Shown here piece by piece: positions 23,673 to 30,990 of a DNA stretch of 64,000 bases (the stretch's first letter is position 1; every line of letters begins with the position of its first letter). The notes under the pieces were generated by a model. It ran no database searches and had not been told where the DNA came from. It saw nothing but the letters and a program-made list of their open reading frames with translations. The translations under genes and the position numbers were made by a program. The stretch covers positions 1,488,001-1,552,000 of the forward strand of contig NC_013441.1 of the NCBI RefSeq assembly GCF_000024785.1, given 5' to 3'. This DNA comes from Gordonia bronchialis DSM 43247. GTDB taxonomy: Bacteria; Actinomycetota; Actinomycetes; Mycobacteriales; Mycobacteriaceae.

Positions 23673-24815
23673 TCAGGCTGCTTCGTGTTGGCGGTCGTCG
23701 TGGGGCAGTTCAGTGTCGACTGTCCAGGTGAATGTGAAGCCGGCCTTCGGCATCAACCACCCGACCGCCTCAACTGAGATCGTCTTACCGTTGGTGTGTT
23801 CGGGACTTCGTGAAAGTTGTGTTGGCCGAGTGGTAGCAACCGATTCAATGACGCGCATGTCGACGATGTTCGTGTTCGTGTAGTCGAACGACACGGTCAT
23901 GTTGCGCGCTGGCTGTGGCAACTCGAAGTAGAGCCGATGCCCCCAAACGGGCGTCACAGTGCGGAACACTTGCCGTATGCGGACCGGCTCGCCGGTTCTT
24001 GCGCCCGCGTCGAGGTGCACCGAGTACGTCTGACCCTCTTTGCGGACTGTGCGTCGGATCGGCTGCGGCCGACCATCGACAGTGAGTTCGAGTAGTTCGT
24101 AGCTCTCGCGACTGGACGCGTCCATACCCGGCCGTGGCTTCATGAACCACGGCGATGTGGCCGGTATATCGAGGAGCAGGTCGTTGTACTCGTCCCGGTC
24201 GGACACGCAGGCGAAGCGGCGGACGCTGCCCGATGGCACGGTGGTGTACTCCCACTCCACGGTAACGTCGAACAGAGCAGCACCGGAGGTGCTGCTCTCT
24301 AGTGCACTAGAGAGACGGATGCGAACTTCCACGTCGTGCCAGCGTTCGGCTGCGCGGATCGCCTGATCGCGGATCTCGCTGTAGATCTCGCGGGCGAACT
24401 GTTCGTCGCCGAGACGGAGACCCATCGCGTTGGCAGCGATGTCGTCGAGCAGTTCCGGGGTGGCGACGCGTTTCAAATCGGCGGGTTTGATCGCGAAGGC
24501 TTCGAGTACGGCGTCTCTGATCTCGGGGATTTGCTGGCGATTCACCTCGGCGTACTGTGCGACGGCATTGGCGGCCTGGGCGCGACGCGCGCTGTAGTCC
24601 ATGATGCTGCCGATGACACCGGCGGCGATGAATGTACCGCCGATATCGCCCAAGGCGGCACCGTGGAGCCAGTTCCACATGCCGAGGTCGGCGCCGGTGA
24701 TCGAATTGTTGAAGATGGTGAGCGCCCACCCGACAAGGGTGAACGTGACGGCGACTAAGGCAGTCCTCGTTTTGAGGAGATCAGAAGCCAGAGATCGTGA
24801 GTCTTGCTGCGCCAT
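23673..24815 (-). CDS. Two-helix membrane protein with large soluble domain, 380 aa
   Basis: Two N-terminal membrane helices (ALVAVTFTLVGWALTIF and IGGTFIAAGVIGSIMDY) are followed by a helical linker (about 75-150) and a beta-rich C-terminal domain (about 165-370) with many aromatic positions. The layout, a 2TM hairpin plus sensor or effector domain, is common in envelope stress or conflict proteins, but I recognise no named family. A broken paralogue of its C-terminus lies just downstream. GC is host-like. Confidence 0.7.
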   Translation of the reverse strand: MAQQDSRSLASDLLKTRTALVAVTFTLVGWALTIFNNSITGADLGMWNWLHGAALGDIGGTFIAAGVIGSIMDYSARRAQAANAVAQYAEVNRQQIPEIRDAVLEAFAIKPADLKRVATPELLDDIAANAMGLRLGDEQFAREIYSEIRDQAIRAAERWHDVEVRIRLSSALESSTSGAALFDVTVEWEYTTVPSGSVRRFACVSDRDEYNDLLLDIPATSPWFMKPRPGMDASSRESYELLELTVDGRPQPIRRTVRKEGQTYSVHLDAGARTGEPVRIRQVFRTVTPVWGHRLYFELPQPARNMTVSFDYTNTNIVDMRVIESVATTRPTQLSRSPEHTNGKTISVEAVGWLMPKAGFTFTWTVDTELPHDDRQHEAA

Positions 24816-24865
24816 TGCTTATGGCTCATTGTAGCAAACATGCAGTTCAGTGCATAGATTTGTGT

Positions 24866-25384
24866 TCACTCGCCGTGCTGAACAAGTGCCATGATGTCGA
24901 CGTCAAGATGTGAGCCACCGTGGAAGTAGCGCTGGCGGAGTGAGCCTTCGTGGACGAACCCGAGAGACTCGAACAGCTTGCGTGATGGATCGTTGCCGTC
25001 GACGATCCAGGCCTCAAGCCGGTGTAGACCAAGGTGATCGAACCCCCACCCGACCATCTCCGAGACGCCACGGTGCCCGTATCCGCGGCCACGATCGGCC
25101 GGCGCCCAAATACAGATGCCGACTTGCGCCACGCGGTTGCGCCAGTCGATGGCGTGGAGTGAGCATTCGCCGACGAGGCGGGAGGTCTCATCGACGAGCA
25201 CAAAGCTGTACTCAGTGGCCGGAAGTGGACCTGAAGTGGCAGTGATCTTGCGCTGAAGTTCTGCCGAACTGCGAGGGCGCCAGTACGGCGAGCCGTGCTG
25301 GGCAAGCTCTTGCCAGTCGCTACATACTTCGAGAATCGCGGGGATGTCGGTTTCGGCGAGCGCGCGGAGCGACACCGTCGTCAT
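24866..25384 (-). CDS. GNAT N-acetyltransferase (RimJ/RimL-like)
   Basis: This 172-aa GNAT-fold acetyltransferase has the acetyl-CoA loop APADRGRGYGHRGVSEM (Q/R-x-x-G-x-G/A type) and the RimJ/L-like end HRLEAWIVDGNDPSRKLFES with GFVHEGSLRQRYFHGG. It would acetylate a small molecule or a protein N-terminus. Upstream on the same strand lie a 10-codon leader frame with a strong ribosome-binding site and a perfect 14-bp hairpin, an arrangement that suggests attenuation. Confidence 0.88.
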   Translation of the reverse strand: MTTVSLRALAETDIPAILEVCSDWQELAQHGSPYWRPRSSAELQRKITATSGPLPATEYSFVLVDETSRLVGECSLHAIDWRNRVAQVGICIWAPADRGRGYGHRGVSEMVGWGFDHLGLHRLEAWIVDGNDPSRKLFESLGFVHEGSLRQRYFHGGSHLDVDIMALVQHGE

Positions 25385-25474
25385 GTGTTTCTCACTTCTG
25401 TCGCTGGACGCTGGGTGTCTTTGTGCGATGACTCCGAAGTGGTTTGTCAGTACGGAGGTCGTGGATGAACGAAA

Positions 25475-25507
25475 CTGCGGTGTACGAAAAGACTTCGTAC
25501 ACCGCAG
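25475..25507 (-). terminator. Perfect 14-bp hairpin in the acetyltransferase leader
   Basis: CTGCGGTGTACGAA (25475-25488) and TTCGTACACCGCAG (25494-25507) pair perfectly around a 5-nt loop. On the minus strand the stem is followed by TTTCGTT, as in an attenuator. It lies between the mini-ORF 25536-25568 and the acetyltransferase start at 25384. Confidence 0.6.
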
Positions 25508-25535
25508 GTCTCGCATCTTGCATGCTGGTCGCCAA

Positions 25536-25568
25536 TCAGGCGATCTTGAAGTCTCCTCCGCCGGTCAT
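25536..25568 (-). CDS. Possible 10-aa leader peptide
   Basis: ATG at 25568 is preceded by AGGGAGGTGACC, an excellent ribosome-binding site, and encodes MTGGGDFKIA before TGA. The 14-bp hairpin starts about 28 bases after the stop, and the acetyltransferase gene follows. The size, signal strength and hairpin fit a translated leader that controls the acetyltransferase. Alternatively the peptide itself could be the product. Confidence 0.5.
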   Translation of the reverse strand: MTGGGDFKIA

Positions 25569-25733
25569 GGTCACCTCCCTGGTCATCTGGGTCAATCCGA
25601 TCCGTCCCGTCTGGCCGTGTATCGGGCCTATCACGGTCTGGTCAATCTACGCCTATTACGCATGGGCCGCAAACGCATGCGTACATTTCTCTCTGGTCGA
25701 TTAGACACGGGTCGGATGGGGTTGGACATCATG

Positions 25734-25997
25734 TCTGAGAACGCCAAGTCTGCCCTCAAGCCTGTCCTCGTCGAGTTTGGCCGGCGTATCCGTGCGCGCC
25801 GCGAGGAACTCGGCCTGTCGCAGGAGGCGGCCGCTGTATCTATCGGCATCCACTGGACGCAGCTCGGCAAGGTGGAGCGTGGGCAGCGGTCGGTCCGCGT
25901 CGAGAACATCGTCAAGATCGCCGCCGGGTTGAGTACGACGCCCGGTGCGTTGCTCGACGGAATCAGCGCACATGTAGGAGATAACCACGGTGGATGA
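25734..25997 (+). CDS. XRE-family regulator, R-M controller-like
   Basis: This 87-aa single-domain Cro/CI protein (FGRRIRARREELGLSQEAAA, IHWTQLGKVERGQRSVRVEN) has the size and form of the controller (C) proteins of restriction-modification systems. It converges on, and overlaps by 35 bases, a wrecked m5C methyltransferase, which would be its natural partner. An alternative start is the ATG at 25719. A palindrome ACGCATGCGT lies about 60 bases upstream. Confidence 0.82.
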   Translation, partial: SENAKSALKPVLVEFGRRIRARREELGLSQEAAAVSIGIHWTQLGKVERGQRSVRVENIVKIAAGLSTTPGALLDGISAHVGDNHGG

Positions 25998-26370
25998 GGC
26001 CGTGGCGCCTGTCCAGATGAGCAACTGCTGCTGCGTCGACGATCGACAGGAACTTGGCGATAATGACAACAGAGACGACGTCCGTGGGTTCGCCGCCACC
26101 AGAAGTCCTTGGATCGTTGACATCCTTGGAACCAAGGTTCGAGAACCCTTGGCATGGCGGTCCACCGATCACCACCTGCGCCTTCGGGATCTCGCGACTT
26201 CTCACCGACGCGATGTCGCGCTAGATCGTGTGATCCTCGCCAAAGTTGGCGGCATAGGTCGCGGCAGCGTGCAGGTCGAACTCGACGGCCAGCAGCGGTT
26301 CGAAATCCTCGGCCACAAAACCGCTGGTCATGCCCCCGCAACCGGCGAAAAGGTCGATGAGTGTGCGCAA
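25963..26370 (-). pseudogene. Broken DNA (cytosine-5) methyltransferase
   Basis: The frame starts LRTLIDLFAGCGGMTSGF (motif I) and continues to FGEDHTI, where TAG (26221-26223) stops it. The same frame goes on with RDIASVRSREIPKAQVVIGG and PPCQGFSNLGSKDVNDPRT, the catalytic motif IV with PCQ. After that the family similarity fades and the gene ends at 25963. Motifs VIII-X and the target-recognition domain are absent. It is therefore doubly disabled, by a nonsense codon and a 3' truncation. A TTG at 26370 is a possible original start. Confidence 0.78.
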
Positions 26371-26431
26371 GGGTCCAATGGTAAGGGGCTGGTACGACAA
26401 TCCGGCGTGGCGCGCGGGTCGGAACCCAATA

Positions 26432-26866
26432 TCACGCGCGGTGGACAGAATCGACGATGGTATCGACGGCGGTTGGCGTTGGCACGTGCTCCCAGACGCG
26501 GACAACGGTCCAACCCGAGCCCTCGAGTGCACGCGTCTGTTCGAGGTCTCGCTCGGCATTCCGTTCAAGCTTGCGACGCCAGAAGTCGGTGTTGGTTGCA
26601 GGTATCTGGCCGTGGAGTGGGCACAGGTGCCAGAAACAGCCGTCAACAAACACTGCAACCCGCTTCTTCGTGAAAACGATGTCGGGGCGGATCAGCCGGC
26701 CGTCGACACGGATTGGGTAGTCCTTGCGGTATCGGAAGCCGCGGCAGTGAAGCACCGATCGAATGGCTCGCTCGGGTGAAGTCTCAGAGCGTCGCACTGC
26801 GGCCATATTGCGCGAACGGGTTGCAGACGGAGCGACCAGATCACCTCGTCGTGGGGATGTGTCCAC
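26432..26866 (-). CDS. vsr: Vsr-type very short patch repair endonuclease
   Basis: The 144-aa protein shows the Vsr signature: SPERAIRSVLHCRGFRYRKD, RPDIVFTKKRVAVFVDGCFWHLCP (split here by function: catalytic Asp in RPDIVF and FVDGCFWH), NTDFWRRKLERNAERD and GWTVVRVWEHV. Vsr nicks T:G mismatches produced by deamination of 5-methylcytosine, so it normally accompanies an m5C methyltransferase. It starts six bases after the intact methyltransferase gene 26873-27901 and points to the broken one downstream. Confidence 0.92.
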   Translation of the reverse strand: MDTSPRRGDLVAPSATRSRNMAAVRRSETSPERAIRSVLHCRGFRYRKDYPIRVDGRLIRPDIVFTKKRVAVFVDGCFWHLCPLHGQIPATNTDFWRRKLERNAERDLEQTRALEGSGWTVVRVWEHVPTPTAVDTIVDSVHRA

Positions 26867-26872
26867 GTTTGA

Positions 26873-27901
26873 TTACAGTGACTCGACTAAGGACAGCCCG
26901 ATCTTCCGGGCCATCAATGGGGGTACTGCATTCCCTACCTGTCGCGCGCGCGAAGTTAGACTGCCTTCGAATCGAAAACGCCGCGAGAACGTCTGAATAC
27001 TGGCAGCCTCGCGGAGTGAGATTGCCCGATCCTGGTCGGGGTGTCCGAACCGCCCGTTTGAGTACGAGAGACATCGGGTAGTCAGGCCCGTCGCTGGTCT
27101 GTCCCACCACATCCGTCCATACGCGTCTGTATGTCCGCCATGAACTTTGTGACATTCGCTAACCAAGGCTTCGTCCCAATCGCGTCGATCGCCACCTTCG
27201 GGGGTTGCCTGGATGCGAAGTCGATTTACATCGGACAGTCTCATCGCGGCATGGTCGTCGTCTAGAGGGTGGACATCACCGTCCGCGATAGCTGGGAGAT
27301 CACCTATAACCTGTCTCACCGTGCGGGCAGGCCTACCTGCGATCGCGTGAGTCGGGCGCGGCATTCGCGGCTCGCCGATTCGGGAGGCCAGAACCACAAG
27401 CCGGCGGCGTTCTTGAGGCACACCAAACTCAAGCGCACGCAATACTCGAACGTTCACCGCATAGCCGTCACGCGAAATCGCCCTAAGGAACGAATCGAGT
27501 GGACCCTTCCTTGACTGCAGCTGCAATCCTGGAACATTTTCAATGACTACTAGATCAGGGTGAAGTGCCAGCACAAATCTCTGAAACTCGCGAAGTAAGT
27601 TTCGACGGGGGTCGTTGGCGCTGCGATTGCCATTCTGGCGCGAGAATGGTTGACACGGAGCACACCCTGCGAAGAGTGTTACTGCGCCACTCGGAACTAC
27701 GTCGGACACTTGTTCAGTAGACACGTTTCGAATGTCACCCTCGATAAAAGAGGACTTCTTGAAGTTCCGCTTGAAAGTAGCCGAAGCATCAGGGTCTGAG
27801 TCCAATCCAGCTGCAATCTGCATCCCCGCGCTCCTGAACCCGGCGCTGGTGCCACCGCACCCTGAGAAGAAGTCTACGACGGCAACCTCGTCCGTTCTCA
27901 T
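26873..27901 (-). CDS. DNA (cytosine-5) methyltransferase
   Basis: This complete 342-aa C5 methyltransferase has motif I VDFFSGCGGTSAGF, catalytic motif IV APCQPFSRQNG, motif VI VIENVPG, motif VIII FGVPQERRRLVVLAS and motif X RQVGNAVPPLMARKI. The target-recognition region lies around 215-290. The GC of this gene is lower than that of the chromosome. It overlaps the ATPase gene stop as ATGA, and Vsr follows. The operon therefore carries a putative nuclease, a modification enzyme and a repair enzyme. Confidence 0.94.
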   Translation of the reverse strand: MRTDEVAVVDFFSGCGGTSAGFRSAGMQIAAGLDSDPDASATFKRNFKKSSFIEGDIRNVSTEQVSDVVPSGAVTLFAGCAPCQPFSRQNGNRSANDPRRNLLREFQRFVLALHPDLVVIENVPGLQLQSRKGPLDSFLRAISRDGYAVNVRVLRALEFGVPQERRRLVVLASRIGEPRMPRPTHAIAGRPARTVRQVIGDLPAIADGDVHPLDDDHAAMRLSDVNRLRIQATPEGGDRRDWDEALVSECHKVHGGHTDAYGRMWWDRPATGLTTRCLSYSNGRFGHPDQDRAISLREAASIQTFSRRFRFEGSLTSRARQVGNAVPPLMARKIGLSLVESL

Positions 27902-29691
27902 GCGTCGACTGCCTGCGCAAAAGTTTCAACAATGACGCGAATTCCGACGAGAGTTGGGTCATTGTCATCAATGGAGTTCAACGCCACTCGCTGTACAGTG
28001 AATATTTCGCCACCTGTAGGCTCCGTTCCCAGACTTTCCATCGCGAAAGTTTTCCACGCTTCTTTGTAGTCAGACTGCGGGCCACCTTGGGTGGCTAGCC
28101 AAATAAATTCCTCAGGTGTACTGCACGGCAAAAAATTTACGAAAGATCGTCGCCACCTGATTGCAGTTTCTATGGAGGACTTGCGAAGTTCGGCGGCATT
28201 CTCTTCGTTTGATCCATACGGGAGTTTGGGACTCGTTCCGTTCAGTGCAGCACGGAGTTCATTCTCCAATTCACTTTCCGCTATCTCCTTAGGGTCGCGA
28301 GGGTCGTTGCATTTCTGATCTCCGTCGAGTAGTAAAAGGAGGTTTGTCCTGCCTTCATGAGACCACATGGGCACATAGTGTGACCACAGAGTCTGAGCTC
28401 CTCCGGGAATGTAGTCGACGTTTACCAGTGGGGCGCTTGAAGTATTCGCGATAGCCTTTTTCACCAACGCCTGGGCAACCCGATCCTCAACTACTACAGT
28501 TAGCCGGTCATAGGCGGCCCCCAGTGACTCGAATGCGACGCGCGGAGACGATGATTGTGTCGGGATGTCGACCATTGAATCGTCGTCCCGGATTGTTAGC
28601 ACCTTGATCGCATTTGATGGCAGCGCTCGGACCATATCTGGGGAATGCGTTGCGTAGACAATTTGATGTAGCCGTGTCTTAGCCGCAAACATCAGAAATT
28701 CAACTAGTGCGTTTTGAGCAGCTGGATGGAGTGATATTTCCGGTTCGTCAAGCAGTATTAGTGAGCTCTGCGGCGCAGAGAGCATCCGCATTACTAGCAT
28801 CACGGCAGCGAACTCGCCTGACCCCGCAAATGCCTCGGAGTATGATATGTCGTTGGACTTGAGTAATACAGTCCAGCCGCCGGATAATCGAAAATAGCGG
28901 TGCTCGATCACGCGAATTGAACTATACGAGCGGCCCAGTATTACTTCTGCCCACTTCTTAGTATCACCTGACAGCTCGGTTACGGGACTGATAATCCGAT
29001 TGTGTTGGTAGTATTCGTCCGAGTCGAGTTCCCGCTTGATGGCGCTAGCCAGCCGCATGGATCTTCGTCGAATCTTACGTTTCCTTTCGCGAAGTGCATG
29101 CAACGGCGGCTTCGTGTCGTTATGTAGGTCCTCAGATTGAAAGAATGCCCAATCGAACGCTGATATTTGGGATCGAAAGTCAATGTACTCGACGTTCTTG
29201 TGGATCGTGTTCCACCTAGTCTTCGAACCATCTGCAGGCGGATTATCTGGATATGGATATCTCTCCATGTTGTCCGGCGGGGTGAGAAGTGGTCGGCTGG
29301 GCTCAAAAAGATCAGGATCTATCTCATTTTTGGAGCGGGCGCTCCTTAGACGTCCGATTCGTGTCTTGATTACCTCGACTTCGGGAACGTTGGATTCGGA
29401 CTTACGGCCATAGATGAATCGATGTCTGTCTTCAGATGAAATCTCATCGATCGCCGTTCCAAACCAGTAGTTTCCCAAGTCGTTACCACGCGGTGCGCCC
29501 TGAAGTGCTCGGAGAATCGCGGTCTTATTGCATCCGTTCGGACCAACAATCGCTGTTATCGGATGCGAAAATTCGATCCGGAGGTCAGTGGCCAAGTTCT
29601 TGAATCGAGGAAATCGAATGTAATGTATCGTCGGCTCAAATAGGCCTTTCGACCACATCTGACTGAGGGCCCGCTGATCGGGGTCGGACAC
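27898..29691 (-). CDS. AAA ATPase with OLD/Toprim-like C-terminal part
   Basis: The product is 597 aa. An SMC/OLD-like ATPase has Walker A IVGPNGCNKTAILRAL (about residue 48, G-C-N-K-T instead of G-x-G-K-T/S), a signature-like SGEFAAVMLVMRML, Walker B SLILLDEPEISLHP and a switch His ATHSPDMV. The C-terminal part has TVVVEDRVAQALVKKA and LLLLLDGDQK, resembling a Toprim E...DxD centre of OLD-family nucleases. The GTG at 29691 has GAGGAG five bases upstream. It is the first gene of the operon with the m5C methyltransferase and Vsr, so it may be the restriction effector. AT-rich. Confidence 0.8.
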   Translation of the reverse strand: MSDPDQRALSQMWSKGLFEPTIHYIRFPRFKNLATDLRIEFSHPITAIVGPNGCNKTAILRALQGAPRGNDLGNYWFGTAIDEISSEDRHRFIYGRKSESNVPEVEVIKTRIGRLRSARSKNEIDPDLFEPSRPLLTPPDNMERYPYPDNPPADGSKTRWNTIHKNVEYIDFRSQISAFDWAFFQSEDLHNDTKPPLHALRERKRKIRRRSMRLASAIKRELDSDEYYQHNRIISPVTELSGDTKKWAEVILGRSYSSIRVIEHRYFRLSGGWTVLLKSNDISYSEAFAGSGEFAAVMLVMRMLSAPQSSLILLDEPEISLHPAAQNALVEFLMFAAKTRLHQIVYATHSPDMVRALPSNAIKVLTIRDDDSMVDIPTQSSSPRVAFESLGAAYDRLTVVVEDRVAQALVKKAIANTSSAPLVNVDYIPGGAQTLWSHYVPMWSHEGRTNLLLLLDGDQKCNDPRDPKEIAESELENELRAALNGTSPKLPYGSNEENAAELRKSSIETAIRWRRSFVNFLPCSTPEEFIWLATQGGPQSDYKEAWKTFAMESLGTEPTGGEIFTVQRVALNSIDDNDPTLVGIRVIVETFAQAVDA

Positions 29692-30048
29692 CGCTACTCC
29701 TCTCACGTGTCGTCGGCCATGCGGCCTCAGCGTTACATCGGATCGACGATAGTCTAAGTTGGGCCTTCCTTGGTCGGAAACTCCGACGTGTCGCGAGCGG
29801 TGATTACGCCGGACGGACCGCTGATGCTGGATCTGACCGGCGGAGTCAGAGCGGCCGGGTTTCATCTCTGCTGTCGTGCGGTCGTCAATCTTCGGCTCGC
29901 CCAGTCTCGCGTTGAGAATGTGTCGTGGTCGGCTTGTCTGTATGGTCAGCGTGGGAGTCGCATCGATCTTCCGTTCGGGCCGACTCGTTGGACTGCAACG
30001 AATTCACCGAGGTGCAGCAGACCGCCTGCGGGGTGCTAGGGAGTGCCG
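29692..30048. other. Gap without a supported gene
   Basis: No frame here has both a ribosome-binding site and a recognisable product. It should contain the promoter of the ATPase-methyltransferase-Vsr operon near its left end and the 3' end of the HTH gene at its right end. GC is host-like from about 29,780 on. Confidence 0.45.
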
Positions 30049-30468
30049 CTACGAAGGCGTCGAGGTACCAGGCCATCCCGGGCGTGGCCGAATCCTGACG
30101 CCGCGCTTCTTGAGGACGTTGGCGATGGTGGCGTGGGAGACGCCGAAGTGGGCGCCGAGCGTGGCGAGTGACTTGCCTGCTTCATAGAGCTGTGCGGCTT
30201 CGCTCACCTGTTCGTCGGTGAGGCCTTGGCGACGGAGCGGAACGCCCTGTTCGCGGAGGATGGTGGCGACGCGAGTCTTGGACATGCCGTAGCGGCTGCC
30301 GATGTGTTGGGTGGTTTGGCCAGCCTCGTAGGCCTGCACGATCTCGGTTGTGTCTTCCGCGGTGAGGAAACGTCTGGAGCGCGGTGGCGGGGTATCAGGA
30401 CCAACCCGTGGCGACCGGCGTGGCGACGACCTGATCCGTTCTCCCAGGTCACGCCACTTTATTGACAT
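30049..30468 (-). CDS. Double helix-turn-helix protein, 139 aa
   Basis: After a basic 35-residue start come two tandem HTH units of the recombinase/transposase kind: DTTEIVQAYEAGQTTQHIG + SRYGMSKTRVATILREQGV, and VSEAAQLYEAGKSLATLGAH + FGVSHATIANVLKKRGVRI. Such modules are common as detached DNA-binding tails of recombinases. The ATG at 30468 overlaps a short zinc-ribbon frame. It lies near the presumed right end of the second accessory block. Regulator or recombination accessory, unproven. Confidence 0.72.
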   Translation of the reverse strand: MSIKWRDLGERIRSSPRRSPRVGPDTPPPRSRRFLTAEDTTEIVQAYEAGQTTQHIGSRYGMSKTRVATILREQGVPLRRQGLTDEQVSEAAQLYEAGKSLATLGAHFGVSHATIANVLKKRGVRIRPRPGWPGTSTPS

Positions 30469-30538
30469 GTGCGCAAGTTTCGAGTTTCTTCGGATTGCCT
30501 CCACAGACCGGACAGGCAAAGGTCCTTACTCGAACCAT
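30449..30538 (-). CDS. Possible short zinc-ribbon ORF upstream of the HTH gene
   Basis: ATG at 30538 opens a 29-codon frame with FACPVCGGNPKKLETCAHVN, a CxxC...C knuckle, ending in a stop 20 bases inside the HTH gene. It could be a tiny protein, or the N-terminus of the HTH protein separated by a frameshift. Confidence 0.35.
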   Translation of the reverse strand: MVRVRTFACPVCGGNPKKLETCAHVNKVA

Positions 30539-30630
30539 CTGCACCGACGCTGTTCTCTGCGAAGCTGAACTTTCCCGGCCCCTGATCACGTGGTGCCGAG
30601 GTGGACGGTAGGTGTGGCTATAGTCGCTGG

Positions 30631-30933
30631 GTGACGAACACTCCAGCGAGCCCCATCGACGTCTGGTGGCCGAAGCTGAATGAGCAAATCCGATCGGTTG
30701 TCGTGAACAACCTATGGTCACCCCTCGCGCCGTACACGCTTGGTGAGATTGCTCGCCTTGGTGGCCCGTCGACTGATGGCACCTCGTACTTCGTCCTCAC
30801 CGATGGCGAACGGTATTTGCCGCCAGAGGCAGTGCAGTGGCTGACAAGCAGCGGCGAGTTCGATCGGCCGGCGAGACCTGCGCAGCCGGATCCGCGCGCG
30901 GCTTACTTCAGACGCTCGTGGCCGAAGCAGTGA
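30631..30933 (+). CDS. Hypothetical protein, 100 aa
   Basis: The GTG at 30631 starts a small protein with a plausible fold (DVWWPKLNEQIRSVVVNNLW, SYFVLTDGERYLPPEAVQWL). No family is recognised. It ends 58 bases before the glycosidase, close to where the accessory block gives way to chromosome. Confidence 0.55.
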   Translation: MTNTPASPIDVWWPKLNEQIRSVVVNNLWSPLAPYTLGEIARLGGPSTDGTSYFVLTDGERYLPPEAVQWLTSSGEFDRPARPAQPDPRAAYFRRSWPKQ

Positions 30934-30990
30934 ATCTGGAACACTGAACTCCATGACCGCCGCGATCCCTCTCGGTATCGACGACGACTG

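Noticed and set aside
25465..25704. Plus-strand small protein (MNETAVYEKTSYTAGLASCM...) considered as a RiPP precursor
   Set aside because: It has no conserved leader motif and no maturation genes nearby, and its codons are occupied by the perfect 14-bp hairpin, which is better explained as a regulatory structure of the opposite strand.
27898..29691. PARIS-type (AriA/AriB) or Gabija assignment for the ATPase
   Set aside because: No separate AriB or UvrD-like helicase gene is adjacent, and the partners are a methyltransferase and Vsr. The ATPase/Toprim-like architecture alone is not enough for either name.
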